From NCBI GenBank assembly GCA_905215805.1, contig CAJMRL010000009.1, positions 1-64,000 of the forward strand: DNA of 64,000 nt, written 5' to 3'. Within the stretch, counting starts at the first letter, position 1. Each line of letters opens with the position of its first letter. The translations under genes were made by a program, and so were the position numbers. This DNA is from an uncultured bacterium. Its GTDB lineage: Bacteria; Bacillota; Clostridia; UBA1381. The notes beneath the pieces are model-generated. The model was not told the DNA's origin and searched no databases. It saw nothing but the letters and a program-made list of their open reading frames with translations. Shown here one piece after another: positions 8,716 through 17,299 of this stretch.

Positions 8716-8718
8716 TTT

Positions 8719-9912
8719 TTAGCCTTCAACAATCTTTCTTGTATCTATAGCTATCATAAGCTCTTCATTTGTCGGAATAACGAGAGTCTTTACCTTTGCA
8801 TCATCAGCAGAAATGTCAACAGTACCTCTGAATTCATTCTTGGCATTATCGACCTTAACTCCCATATATTCAAGACCATCAGTAATAGCCTTACGTGTAG
8901 CTGCATCATTTTCACCAACGCCTGCGGTAAATACAATAACATCAACTCCGCCCATGGCAGCGGCATATGCGCCTATATACTTCTTTACCTGATATGTAAA
9001 CATATCCAATGCAAGCTGAGCTCTTGTATTGCCTTCTTTTGAAGCGGCAGTAAGGTCACGGAAATCGGATGATACTCCCGATACACCCGCTACACCTGAT
9101 TTTTTGTTCATAAGAGTATCGACCTCGGCAGCTGTCATACCCTGATTGATAAGGTATGTAACTACAGCCGGATCCATAGAACCCGTTCTTGTACCCATCG
9201 GAACACCGTCAAGAGGAGTAAAGCCCATTGAAGTATCAACACACTTTCCGCCGTCAACAGCACTGATTGAAGATCCGTTTCCGAGATGGCAGGTTATTAC
9301 CTTTAGATCTTTAGGATCTTTGCCCATAAATTTTGCAGCCTGCTGTGAAACATACTTATGTGATGTTCCATGGAAGCCGTACTTTCTTATTCTATATTTT
9401 TCATAATATTCATAAGGAAGAGCATACATATATGCCTTAGCCGGCATTGTCTGATGGAATGCTGTATCGAATACGGCAACCTGCGGAACACCCGGCATGA
9501 TCTTTGCGCAAGCTCTTATACCTATGATATTCGGAGGATTATGAAGCGGAGCAAGCGGAGTACACTTTTCAAGTGCCTTCATAACCGCATCTGTTATAAG
9601 GCATGAATCTGCAAATTCTTCTGCGCCGTGAACAACTCTGTGTCCCACTGCGCCTATTTCATCCATAGACTTTATAACACCTATATTTTCATCAATAAGC
9701 GCATCTATAACCATCTGTATAGCATCGCCGTGATCCTTCATAGGCTTCTCGATTTTTGTCTTTTCGCTTTTAGCAACATTTGTATGCTGAAGATTTGAAC
9801 CTTCAATTCCTATCCTCTCGCACAGACCCTTTGCCATAACCTCATGGCTGTCCATATCTATAAGCTGGTATTTAAGCGATGAGCTTCCGGCATTAATAAC
9901 CAAAACTTTCAT
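8719..9912 (-). CDS. ackA: Acetate kinase
   Basis: Converts acetyl phosphate and ADP to acetate and ATP, the energy-yielding end of acetate fermentation. The family signatures are present: VINAGSSSLKYQL at the N-terminus, GHRVVHG, PLAPLHNPPN, VFDTAFHQTMP, the phosphate loop TCHLGNGSS and GVGENDAATR near the C-terminus. From this ATG the protein has 398 residues, the usual length. The start at 9912 is set by GAAAGGAAA upstream; an in-frame start 66 bases earlier would run back over the pta stop and adds 22 atypical residues. It lies 31 bases after pta in one operon. Confidence 0.96.
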   Translation of the reverse strand: MKVLVINAGSSSLKYQLIDMDSHEVMAKGLCERIGIEGSNLQHTNVAKSEKTKIEKPMKDHGDAIQMVIDALIDENIGVIKSMDEIGAVGHRVVHGAEEFADSCLITDAVMKALEKCTPLAPLHNPPNIIGIRACAKIMPGVPQVAVFDTAFHQTMPAKAYMYALPYEYYEKYRIRKYGFHGTSHKYVSQQAAKFMGKDPKDLKVITCHLGNGSSISAVDGGKCVDTSMGFTPLDGVPMGTRTGSMDPAVVTYLINQGMTAAEVDTLMNKKSGVAGVSGVSSDFRDLTAASKEGNTRAQLALDMFTYQVKKYIGAYAAAMGGVDVIVFTAGVGENDAATRKAITDGLEYMGVKVDNAKNEFRGTVDISADDAKVKTLVIPTNEELMIAIDTRKIVEG

Positions 9913-9943
9913 ATATATATTTCCTTTCGATAATTTATAAAAT

Positions 9944-10936
9944 TTATTTGCAAGCCTGCAAAGCCGTAATAGCGACAACTCCTGCTATATCCTCAGCAAC
10001 ACAGCCTCTTGAAAGATCGTTTACAGGAGCGGCGATACCCTGAAGAATAGGACCATACGCCTCTGCTTTTGCAAGTCTTTGTGTAAGCTTATATCCGATA
10101 TTTCCGGCGTCGAGATTCGGGAATACCAATACATTTGCCTTACCGGCAACCGTTGAAGCCGGAGCCTTCTGCTTAGCAACAGTATCAACTATAGCTGCAT
10201 CAAGCTGGAGCTCTCCGTCTATGGCAAGCTCCGGAGCCTTTTCTTTTGCAAGCTTTGTAGCCTCCTGCATCTTTGTTACAAGATCGCTCTTTGCCGAACC
10301 ATATGTAGAATATGAAAGCATAGCAACCTTAGGCTCATCACATATAAGCTGTCTATATGATGCAGCCGAAGAAATCGCGATCTCACTTACTTCATCAGCA
10401 TTCGGATCCTGATTAAGTCCGCAGTCCGCAAAAATAAAAGTACCGTTATTGCCGTATTCGCAGTTAGGAACAACCATAATAAAGAATGCCGAAACAAGCT
10501 TTGTTCCGGGAGCTGTCTTAAGTATCTGCAAAGCCGGACGAATAACATTTGCCGATGAATTGATCGCACCTGCAACCATACCGTCAGCATCACCCATTTT
10601 AACCATCATATTTCCATAATAGAGCGGATCCTTGACCGTTTCTCTTGCCTGTTCAATTGTAACGCCCTTTTTCTTTCTAAGCTCTGCAAACTTTTCAGCA
10701 TAAGCCTCGTTTCCGTTTGCCGGATCTATAATAGGTATATCTGCAATATCAAGGCCCTCTTTCTCAGCAATTGCCTTTATCTTATCCGGATTGCCGAGAA
10801 GAATATTTTTTGCATATCCTTCCTTCTTTACAATAGCTGCCGCCTGAATTGTTCTAAGCTCCTCGCCCTCAGCAAGTACTATTGTTTTAATGTTCTGTTT
10901 TGCCCTTTCTTTAAGGCTGTCAACAAACTCGCTCAT
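9944..10936 (-). CDS. pta: Phosphate acetyltransferase
   Basis: Makes acetyl phosphate from acetyl-CoA and phosphate; with AckA it forms the acetate pathway. At 330 residues it is the short Firmicutes type, without the N-terminal DRTGG region of the enteric enzyme. Typical blocks include IVLAEGEELRTIQAA, the MVKMGDADGMVAGAINSSA segment and VFPNLDAGNIGYKLTQR near the C-terminus. The start has AAAGGAG. It is the first gene of pta-ackA, with a strong promoter and a 15-base palindrome just upstream. Confidence 0.96.
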   Translation of the reverse strand: MSEFVDSLKERAKQNIKTIVLAEGEELRTIQAAAIVKKEGYAKNILLGNPDKIKAIAEKEGLDIADIPIIDPANGNEAYAEKFAELRKKKGVTIEQARETVKDPLYYGNMMVKMGDADGMVAGAINSSANVIRPALQILKTAPGTKLVSAFFIMVVPNCEYGNNGTFIFADCGLNQDPNADEVSEIAISSAASYRQLICDEPKVAMLSYSTYGSAKSDLVTKMQEATKLAKEKAPELAIDGELQLDAAIVDTVAKQKAPASTVAGKANVLVFPNLDAGNIGYKLTQRLAKAEAYGPILQGIAAPVNDLSRGCVAEDIAGVVAITALQACK

Positions 10937-10962
10937 TGTATAAACTCCTTTATGTATATATT

Positions 10963-10977
10963 ACCGGTTCAACCGGT
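10963..10977. promoter_or_regulatory. Palindromic operator candidate in pta leader
   Basis: A perfect 7+1+7 palindrome, ACCGGTT-c-AACCGGT, between the pta -10 box and its ribosome site, roughly +9 to +23 of the expected transcript. This is a typical repressor roadblock position. The regulator is unknown. The 11-mer TTCAACCGGTT also occurs at the ftsH promoter (29408-29418). Confidence 0.55.
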
Positions 10978-10992
10978 TACTATCTACGATAT

Positions 10993-11021
10993 ATTATAAT
11001 ACCATTTTCCTCATTTTGCAA
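10993..11021 (-). promoter_or_regulatory. Promoter of pta-ackA
   Basis: On the minus strand TTGCAA (11016-11021), 17 bases, TATAAT (10993-10998), about 57 bases upstream of the pta start. Confidence 0.75.
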
Positions 11022-11205
11022 GTACTATTTTTAATTTTGACAAAAATTTCATTGTACGGTCTATATATTTTGTATTTCTGTGTTAAGACAAATAAAATTT
11101 ATTGTCTTGCAGAACATTATTAAAAAAAATAAATTATTTTTTAAGGTTCATTTAAGCTTTCTGCTGTATAATGCTAAGCATGGAAGAGATAATTAACTTA
11201 TCTGT

Positions 11206-11418
11206 TCACTCAGCGATCCGTACAGGTACATAAAATCTAATGCCATTGCATTCCAGCCGGCTTTGGTATGGTTTTATAATCTGTAATTTTGAAAAAGCCG
11301 ATATCCCCCTCCGTGTTCTCACGGTGATCGGTTTATTCCAAAATCCGGATTTGCTGTATGACAGCGCACCTTGAATAAGCAGCTGCCGGATTTTATTCGG
11401 ATAAACAGTGCTTTTCAT
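11206..11418 (-). CDS. Doubtful 70-residue ORF
   Basis: An open frame of 70 codons with a well-placed GGAGAT nine bases before its ATG, the only reason to list it. The peptide is basic, has no recognisable domain, signal or membrane segment, and matches no family I know. The same bases form several hairpins, so this may equally be RNA-coding or decayed DNA. It stands alone between pta and ptsI. Confidence 0.2.
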   Translation of the reverse strand: MKSTVYPNKIRQLLIQGALSYSKSGFWNKPITVRTRRGISAFSKLQIIKPYQSRLECNGIRFYVPVRIAE

Positions 11419-11450
11419 GTTACTATCTCCACATCCATATTATGTCTACC

Positions 11451-11481
11451 AAAAAAGCAGGGCTTCTTTAAGGAAGCTCTG
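11451..11481 (-). terminator. Terminator-like hairpin upstream of the doubtful ORF
   Basis: An imperfect stem of about ten pairs (from 11458 to 11481) followed on the minus strand by six T. No upstream minus-strand gene exists for it to end, so it could be an attenuator for 11206-11418 or, read on the plus strand (tail TTCTTTT), the end of an RNA from the gap. Confidence 0.5.
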
Positions 11482-11632
11482 TTCTTTTATCTTTCACTAA
11501 TATTGTTTCAATTATTTATTCTGTCCTTTTTCATATATTTTCATAAAAAAATGTCATTTTAAACAAATTTTCTCTTTAAAAATTTTCATAATAAATTTAC
11601 AAAAAACACTTTATTTTTTGTTAAAAATATAG

Positions 11633-11638
11633 TATAAT
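11633..11638 (+). promoter_or_regulatory. -10 element of ptsI
   Basis: TATAAT 48 bases before the ptsI ATG. The sequence 17 bases upstream (TTTATT) is only a weak -35; the surroundings are very AT-rich. Confidence 0.5.
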
Positions 11639-11686
11639 TAATATGTAGAATAGATAATATAATTACTTAACAGGAGGAGACCCATA

Positions 11687-13351
11687 ATGATTACACTTAC
11701 TGGCAAAACCGTTTGCGGCGGGGTCGCTTTTGGCAAGGTCTATGTATTTTCAAGAGAAGAGAGTACTATAAAAAGACATCATGTAGATAATTCTGATAAA
11801 GAAATAGAGCGTTTTGAACAAGCCAGACTACAGGCTAGTGAAGAGCTTGGAGACCTTTATACAAAGGCTCTTGATGAAGTGGGCGAAGAAAATGCTATGA
11901 TTTTTCAGATTCATCAGATGATGCTTGAAGATGACGATTATCTTGAATCCATAAAAAATATTATTGCTGACCAGTCAATAAATGCCGAAACGGCGGTTGC
12001 TCAGACCTGTGATAATTTTGTACAGATGTTTGAGTCGATGGATGACAGCTATATGCGTGAACGCAGCGCCGATGTAAAGGATGTGTCCGAAAGAGTTATA
12101 AGAATACTTTCCGGAGCAGCAAGCGGAGGCATAGCCTCTGATGAACCGGTTATTATAGTAGCCGATGATCTTGCTCCGAGCGAGACTGTACAGTTTGACA
12201 AATCTAAAATTCTTGCATTCGTAACAGAAGGCGGCTCGTCAAGCTCTCATACATCTATACTTGCACGAATGATGAATATTCCGGCGATGATAGGAGCATC
12301 GGGTGTGCTTAATAAAGATTATGACGGAAAGGAAGCGATAGTAGACGGCTTTAAGGGAATTCTTTATATAGATCCCGACGAAGCAACAACGGCGCGTATG
12401 AAAGCCCGTGCCGAAGAGGCAGAAAGGCAGAAGGAGCTTTTATTGAAGTTGCGCGGCGTTAAAAGCGTAACTAAGGACGGACAAAAAATTGAGCTTTGCG
12501 CAAACATAGGTAATGTTCTTGATATCGGTTCGGTGTTAAGCAATGACGCCGAAGGGATTGGTTTGTTCAGAAGTGAGTTCCTATATCTTGAAGCAAAGAA
12601 CTACCCCGACGAGGATACACAGTTTGGCGCATACAAAGAAGTCCTTTCAAAAATGGTCAATAAAAGAGTTATTATACGAACCCTGGATATAGGCGCCGAT
12701 AAGCAGGTCGATTATTTCAATATGCCCAAAGAAGAAAATCCGGCAATGGGAATAAGGGCTATAAGAATATGTCTGCAAAGACCGGAAATATTTAAAACTC
12801 AGCTGCGCGCATTATACCGCGCATCCATATTCGGTAAGCTTGCGATCATGTTCCCAATGATAGCTTCCGAATGGGAAATTATTAAAGTTTTAGAGATTGT
12901 CGATGAAGTAAAGAAAGAGCTTGAATCTGAAGGAATAGCTTATTCAAAAAATGTGGAGCTCGGATGTATGATCGAAACTCCGGCTGCCGCTGTTATTTCT
13001 GATATACTTGCAAAGCATCTGGATTTCTTCTCAATAGGCACAAACGACCTGACTCAGTATACGCTTGCGGCTGACAGACAAAATCCGAATATAGGGGATT
13101 TCTGCGATACGCATCATAAGGCTATTCTTAGACTTATAAACATGGTTGTTCAAAATGCACACAAGAACAATACATGGGTTGGAATATGCGGTGAGCTGGG
13201 AGCTGATCTGGAGCTGACGGAAACCTTCCTCTCCATAGGGGTAGATGAACTTTCTGTGACCCCAAGTTCAATTCTGCCCATAAGACAAAAGGTTTTAAAC
13301 ACCGATGTTTCTCTTGTAAGGGATCAAATTTTAAGGGAAATTACAAGTTAA
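11687..13351 (+). CDS. ptsI: PTS Enzyme I (phosphoenolpyruvate-protein phosphotransferase)
   Basis: Takes phosphate from phosphoenolpyruvate and passes it to HPr, the first step of sugar uptake by the PTS. The phospho-accepting histidine is His188 in GGSSSSHTSILAR. The C-terminal PEP-binding TIM barrel has FRSEFLY, the metal site GTNDLTQYTLA and Cys501 in GICGELGAD. The 554 residues lie within the usual length. AGGAGGAG precedes the ATG. No HPr or Enzyme II gene is nearby, so the other components must be elsewhere; it forms a single-gene unit with its own promoter and terminator. Confidence 0.95.
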   Translation: MITLTGKTVCGGVAFGKVYVFSREESTIKRHHVDNSDKEIERFEQARLQASEELGDLYTKALDEVGEENAMIFQIHQMMLEDDDYLESIKNIIADQSINAETAVAQTCDNFVQMFESMDDSYMRERSADVKDVSERVIRILSGAASGGIASDEPVIIVADDLAPSETVQFDKSKILAFVTEGGSSSSHTSILARMMNIPAMIGASGVLNKDYDGKEAIVDGFKGILYIDPDEATTARMKARAEEAERQKELLLKLRGVKSVTKDGQKIELCANIGNVLDIGSVLSNDAEGIGLFRSEFLYLEAKNYPDEDTQFGAYKEVLSKMVNKRVIIRTLDIGADKQVDYFNMPKEENPAMGIRAIRICLQRPEIFKTQLRALYRASIFGKLAIMFPMIASEWEIIKVLEIVDEVKKELESEGIAYSKNVELGCMIETPAAAVISDILAKHLDFFSIGTNDLTQYTLAADRQNPNIGDFCDTHHKAILRLINMVVQNAHKNNTWVGICGELGADLELTETFLSIGVDELSVTPSSILPIRQKVLNTDVSLVRDQILREITS

Positions 13352-13357
13352 TATCAA

Positions 13358-13398
13358 AATCGGCTGTCCGTTCTTATTCGGACAGCCGATTATTTTTT
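13358..13398 (+). terminator. Terminator of ptsI
   Basis: A perfect 13-pair stem (13358-13370 with 13379-13391) followed by ATTTTTT. The end overlaps the last codon of the convergent permease gene. Confidence 0.9.
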
Positions 13399-14755
13399 AG
13401 TTGTTCTTGTCTTTAGGAAGAACAAGATTAGCAATAGTAGCAAGAAGGAATGTCATAATAATTCCGCTCTGTGCAAACATAGTCGAAAGCCAGTGCATAC
13501 TTGCAGGCAGATTGTCGAATATTCCATCAACCTGACTCATACCCATTCCTACTCCAAGAGCAAGTATAATGATCATTCCGTTTCTGCCATTAAGATCAAT
13601 CTTTGCAAGACTCTGCAAACCGCTCAATACTATACTCGCAAACATAATAACCGCCGCGCCGCCTAATACCGACTGAGGCATTGCCGTAAATACAGCCGCA
13701 AGCTTCGGGCAAAACGACATTATTATAAGAAATACCGCTCCTGTTGCAATTACGAATCTGTTTACTACCTTAGTAACTGCCACAAGACCTACATTCTGTG
13801 AAAATGAAGTGTTAGGCAAACATCCAAACAGTGCCGCAAATGCTGAACCGAAGCCGTCTGCTTTGACCGAACCTGCAAGCTCCTGGTCCGTAGCCTCTCT
13901 TCCCAGACCTCCAACGGTTATGCCTGATGTGTCTCCTATCGTTTCTACCGCAGTAGCTACATACATAATCAAAATACTAAGTATAGACCCTATTTCAAAA
14001 ACAGGCTTAACAGGCAAAATACGCGGGGCAGAAAACCACGCTGCCGAAGTTATGACTTCAAAATCTACCATTCCAAGACATACAGCTGCTATATATCCCA
14101 CTATAATACCTATTAATATAGAAGAAACATTGAGAAACCCTTTAGTAAACTGCTTTAAAATCACCACAGTAACAAGAACGATCGTTCCGACAAGAAAGCT
14201 CTGCCATGTACCATAAAGCTCGCTTCCCTCTCCGCCGGCAAAATATTTAGCTCCTATTGGGAGCAAAGAGAGACCTATGCTCAAAATTACGCTGCTTGTT
14301 ACAACAGGAGGAAACAACTTTCTCAACGGCTTTATAAAAAAGCCCAAAATCATTTCAAAAATTCCTCCTACAATAGAAGCGCCTATAACCGCTCCATAGC
14401 CTCCAGTCATAGCTATATTTTTACATACAGCTATAAATCCTGAACTTGTACCCATTACTATAGGAAGCTTTGCGCCGACCTTTAATATAGGATAAAGCTG
14501 AAGAAGCGTTATAAGTCCAGCTACAAACATTGAATTTTGAATAAGAACAGTCATTATACTGTTATCAAAATTTACAGCAACCGCACTTACAATCATTAAA
14601 GGAGTAAGATTTCCGATAAACATAGCAAGCACATGCTGAATTCCAAGCGGTATCGCCTTTTTCAGCGGTACAACTCCGTCAAGCTCATATATACTGCCGG
14701 CAGCTATTTTACCTGCTCTAATATTCTCTTTTAACTTATTTCTTAAATTTAACAT
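13397..14755 (-). CDS. NCS2-family purine (xanthine/urate-type) permease
   Basis: A 452-residue carrier with about 12-14 hydrophobic segments, of the nucleobase:cation symporter 2 family. Typical stretches are PLGIQHVLAMF near the N-terminus, KLPIVMGTSSGFIAV, the family motif region VETIGDTSGITVGGLGREA and NTSFSQNVGLVAVTKV. The sequence is closer to xanthine and uric acid permeases (PbuX, PucJK) than to uracil carriers, and the neighbouring xanthine dehydrogenase supports that. The ATG at 14755 is chosen because GGAAAGGAA lies before it; a GTG nine codons upstream lacks a site. It has its own promoter and a leader of about 190 bases containing a terminator hairpin. Confidence 0.88.
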   Translation of the reverse strand: MLNLRNKLKENIRAGKIAAGSIYELDGVVPLKKAIPLGIQHVLAMFIGNLTPLMIVSAVAVNFDNSIMTVLIQNSMFVAGLITLLQLYPILKVGAKLPIVMGTSSGFIAVCKNIAMTGGYGAVIGASIVGGIFEMILGFFIKPLRKLFPPVVTSSVILSIGLSLLPIGAKYFAGGEGSELYGTWQSFLVGTIVLVTVVILKQFTKGFLNVSSILIGIIVGYIAAVCLGMVDFEVITSAAWFSAPRILPVKPVFEIGSILSILIMYVATAVETIGDTSGITVGGLGREATDQELAGSVKADGFGSAFAALFGCLPNTSFSQNVGLVAVTKVVNRFVIATGAVFLIIMSFCPKLAAVFTAMPQSVLGGAAVIMFASIVLSGLQSLAKIDLNGRNGMIIILALGVGMGMSQVDGIFDNLPASMHWLSTMFAQSGIIMTFLLATIANLVLPKDKNN

Positions 14756-14946
14756 TACAAATTCCTTTCCACCGCTTATCACCGTATTTTAAAGTTAAAA
14801 ACAGAGGGCACTTTCAAGTGCCCGAACCGACCCATAATGTACAGCCCGCACGCCTTACTTGCGCCCTCATTATCCGATTTATACGGCACATTCAGAAGTA
14901 TGCCTATATACATATGCGCAGAAACAAAATATAAATGTTTCAGCAA
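14756..14946 (-). promoter_or_regulatory. Structured leader of the purine permease (riboswitch-like attenuator)
   Basis: About 190 transcribed bases before the permease ATG. In order on the minus strand: a hairpin GGCATA/TGTGCC (14885-14904), a stem ATAATG/CATTAT (14834-14839 with 14868-14873) enclosing further pairing, then a terminator. GTGCC of the first hairpin can instead pair with GGCAC of the terminator stem (14818-14822), so the two structures exclude each other, the logic of a transcription attenuator. The conserved purine riboswitch core is not visible. The ligand, if any, is unknown. Confidence 0.55.
14797..14823 (-). terminator. Intrinsic terminator in permease leader
   Basis: A perfect stem GGGCACTT/AAGTGCCC (14806-14823) followed on the minus strand by TCTGTTTTT, 42 bases before the ATG. 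Its place upstream of the gene points to regulation by premature termination. Confidence 0.72.
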
Positions 14947-14953
14947 CAGAACT

Positions 14954-14982
14954 ATTATACCTTAAATCATTTAAAAAATCAA
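14954..14982 (-). promoter_or_regulatory. Promoter of the purine permease
   Basis: On the minus strand TTGATT (14977-14982), 17 bases, TATAAT (14954-14959). It places the transcript start near 14946, just after the xdhA stop at 15014. Confidence 0.75.
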
Positions 14983-15013
14983 CAAAAAAAGTTCACAAAA
15001 ATTTAATAAATAT

Positions 15014-17299
15014 TTATTTAATTTTACCTAAAGTCTTCAAAATCAAATCTTTTTTTACAGGAAGCTCATAAAATCTCATTCCCGATGCGTTTGCTACAGC
15101 ATGAATAATGGCCGGAGCCGGAGTGTTGATAACAATTTCTCCTATTGATTTTGCTCCGAACGGTCCGGTAGGCTCATAGCTCGATTCAAATTCCACATGA
15201 ATAGTTCCCATATCCAGCCTTGTCGGTATTTTATATTGTAAAAATGAATTTGCCCTGCACATTCCCTTATCAGTATACTGCACATCTTCATACAAGGTCA
15301 TTCCTATTCCCTGAACAATTCCGCCCTCTGTCTGCACTCTTGCAAGATTCGGATTTATTACCGTACCGCAGTCAACACAGGCATAATAATCCAACATCTC
15401 TATCTCTCCGGTTTCCGTATCAAGCTCAATTTCACAAAGCCCCGCCATAAAAGGAGGAGGTGAGATCTCGGACTGATGCGCTTCTGTAGCGCTAAGCGAT
15501 ATATTTCCGTTTGACTGAACCGATGTTACAATATCTGAAAGACTGATTCTATTTTCCGGTTTTTCACTTTCATATACGCATATGCCGTCAAAATCCGCTG
15601 ATGAAGCGTCTATACCCAATTCTGCCGCTCCCTCGCCTATAATTATACCTTTAAGCTTCTGAGCTGCTTTTACTACCGCCATACCTGTCAGATATGTCGT
15701 AGAAGATGCATAAGATCCCGAATCATACGGCGAGACATCGGTATCAACCCCAAATGTCTGTATATTGTCCACATCGCATTCAAGCACATCGGCTGCCATC
15801 TGTGCAAGAATCGTATCGCAGCCTGTACCCATATCCGAACATCCGAGCGTCATAGTATAAAATCCGTCATCATTTACCTTAAGCGTACATCCGCCCACAT
15901 CAACCGATGAAATCGAGCTTCCCTGCATAGCTATTGCCAATCCGCACGAGCGTACCTTTCCGTTTCCCATATCCTTTTTAGGATAATACTCATCCCAATG
16001 ACTCATTTCCCTAACACGCTTCAAGCATCTGTCAAGAGCGCTGCTGTTGCACGGCTCATTATAATATGCCGGCATCCTTTCGCCTTCTCTTGGAATATTT
16101 TTCAAGCGTATCTCAAACGGATCTATATCAAGCATATCAGCAAGCTCGTTTATTGTCGACTCAATCGCAAATATTCCCTGTGTAGCTCCATATCCTCTAT
16201 AAGCTCCCGCTGCCTGCACATCTGTATAAACGACATCATATGAGAAGCGAAATGATTCCGGCGCATAAAGCGGTATACTTTTATGTCCGCTCAAACCAAC
16301 AGTTGTCGGTCCATGCTCTCCGAATGCTCCCGTATTAGACAGCGTATACAAATCCACCGCCCTTATGGTTCCGTCATTCATTGCTCCTATCTTAATTTTC
16401 AGCTGCATTTCATGACGCGGGCTTGACATTGTCATAGCTTCTTCTCTTGTAAATATCAGCTTTGCGGGACGACCTGTTTTATATGTGACAACAGCCGGAT
16501 ACATCTCCGATACTGCCGTCTGCTTAGCACCGAAGCCGCCGCCTATTCTTGGTTTTACGACTCGTATCCTGCTTTTTGGAATATCAAGCGCATGACCTAT
16601 GATCCGTCGCACATGGAAAGGAATTTGCGTTGATGATACAATAAGCAAACGACCGTAATTATCAAGCTTTGTATATGTTCTGAAGGTCTCCATCATAGTC
16701 TGCTGATTAGCGCGGGTATGGTATGTACGCTCAATCACAACATCGCATTCTCCCATAACCTTATCAATATCGCCTTCGCCGCAGACTCCGCTTGCGCATA
16801 AGTTCCGTCTGTTATCTGCTCCAACCGGTACATTTGACTTCCAATTATCTTCCGGATGGACAAGTATCTTATTATCCTTCGCCTTTGTAAAATCCAGAAC
16901 CGGTTCAAGTACTTTGTATTTTACCTTTATAAGGCGCATCGCTTTTATAGCCGCTTCCTCTGTTTCCGCCGCTATAATTGCCGCCGGATCTCCCACAAAA
17001 CGCACCCTCTTATCCAGTATAAGTCTGTCATAGGGGCTTGGTTCGGGATATGACTGACCGGCCAGCGTAAAACGCTTCTGCGGTACATCTTTATATGTAA
17101 TAATACATACAACTCCGGGCACCTTCATTGCCGCATCGATATTTATTTCTTCAATAACAGCATGAGCGTAAGGACTCTTCAACAGCTTTACTATCAGGCA
17201 ATCGTTCGGAGCAAGATCATCCGTATAGACTGGCTGCCCTGTTACAAGCTGCATGGCATCCTTCTTTCTTAGGGGTTTATTTACAAATTTCTCTTTCAT
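15014..17299 (-). CDS. xdhA: Xanthine dehydrogenase-type molybdenum subunit
   Basis: The large molybdopterin subunit of a molybdenum hydroxylase, here most likely oxidising purines such as hypoxanthine or xanthine. Visible features are the N-terminal Ald_Xan_dh_C1 hammerhead domain (TGQPVYTDD, VRFVGDPAA), the cofactor motif PRIGGGFGAKQ, the active-site arginine block AYRGYGATQG, and near the C-terminus GPFGAKSIGE with the base glutamate. The 761 residues fit the single-subunit type. It overlaps the iron-sulfur gene by one base (TAATG). Whether the cofactor also needs selenium cannot be read. Confidence 0.9.
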   Translation of the reverse strand: MKEKFVNKPLRKKDAMQLVTGQPVYTDDLAPNDCLIVKLLKSPYAHAVIEEINIDAAMKVPGVVCIITYKDVPQKRFTLAGQSYPEPSPYDRLILDKRVRFVGDPAAIIAAETEEAAIKAMRLIKVKYKVLEPVLDFTKAKDNKILVHPEDNWKSNVPVGADNRRNLCASGVCGEGDIDKVMGECDVVIERTYHTRANQQTMMETFRTYTKLDNYGRLLIVSSTQIPFHVRRIIGHALDIPKSRIRVVKPRIGGGFGAKQTAVSEMYPAVVTYKTGRPAKLIFTREEAMTMSSPRHEMQLKIKIGAMNDGTIRAVDLYTLSNTGAFGEHGPTTVGLSGHKSIPLYAPESFRFSYDVVYTDVQAAGAYRGYGATQGIFAIESTINELADMLDIDPFEIRLKNIPREGERMPAYYNEPCNSSALDRCLKRVREMSHWDEYYPKKDMGNGKVRSCGLAIAMQGSSISSVDVGGCTLKVNDDGFYTMTLGCSDMGTGCDTILAQMAADVLECDVDNIQTFGVDTDVSPYDSGSYASSTTYLTGMAVVKAAQKLKGIIIGEGAAELGIDASSADFDGICVYESEKPENRISLSDIVTSVQSNGNISLSATEAHQSEISPPPFMAGLCEIELDTETGEIEMLDYYACVDCGTVINPNLARVQTEGGIVQGIGMTLYEDVQYTDKGMCRANSFLQYKIPTRLDMGTIHVEFESSYEPTGPFGAKSIGEIVINTPAPAIIHAVANASGMRFYELPVKKDLILKTLGKIK

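Larger units (their letters stand above)
11022..11632. other. Gene-poor interval with several hairpins
   Basis: No recognisable gene. It holds a dyad AAGACAA / TTGTCTT (11085-11091 with 11102-11108), an AT-rich stretch, and a less AT-rich block (about 11190-11420) in which the minus strand can form nested small hairpins, for example CCGTG/CACGG inside CCGAT/ATCGG. A minus-strand terminator-like hairpin is at 11451-11481. It could be a structured RNA, a decayed gene or a short peptide gene; the sequence does not decide. Confidence 0.4.

Noticed and set aside
8719..9978. Longer acetate kinase with 22 additional N-terminal residues
   Set aside because: The extension runs over the pta stop, has no ribosome site and is not seen in the family; the start at 9912 gives the normal protein.
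11175..11228. 17-codon plus-strand frame after a TATAAT-like box
   Set aside because: Too short, no proper ribosome site and no suitable -35.
14756..14946. Classical purine riboswitch in the permease leader
   Set aside because: The conserved loops and the junction bases of the purine aptamer are not visible; only terminator logic is supported.
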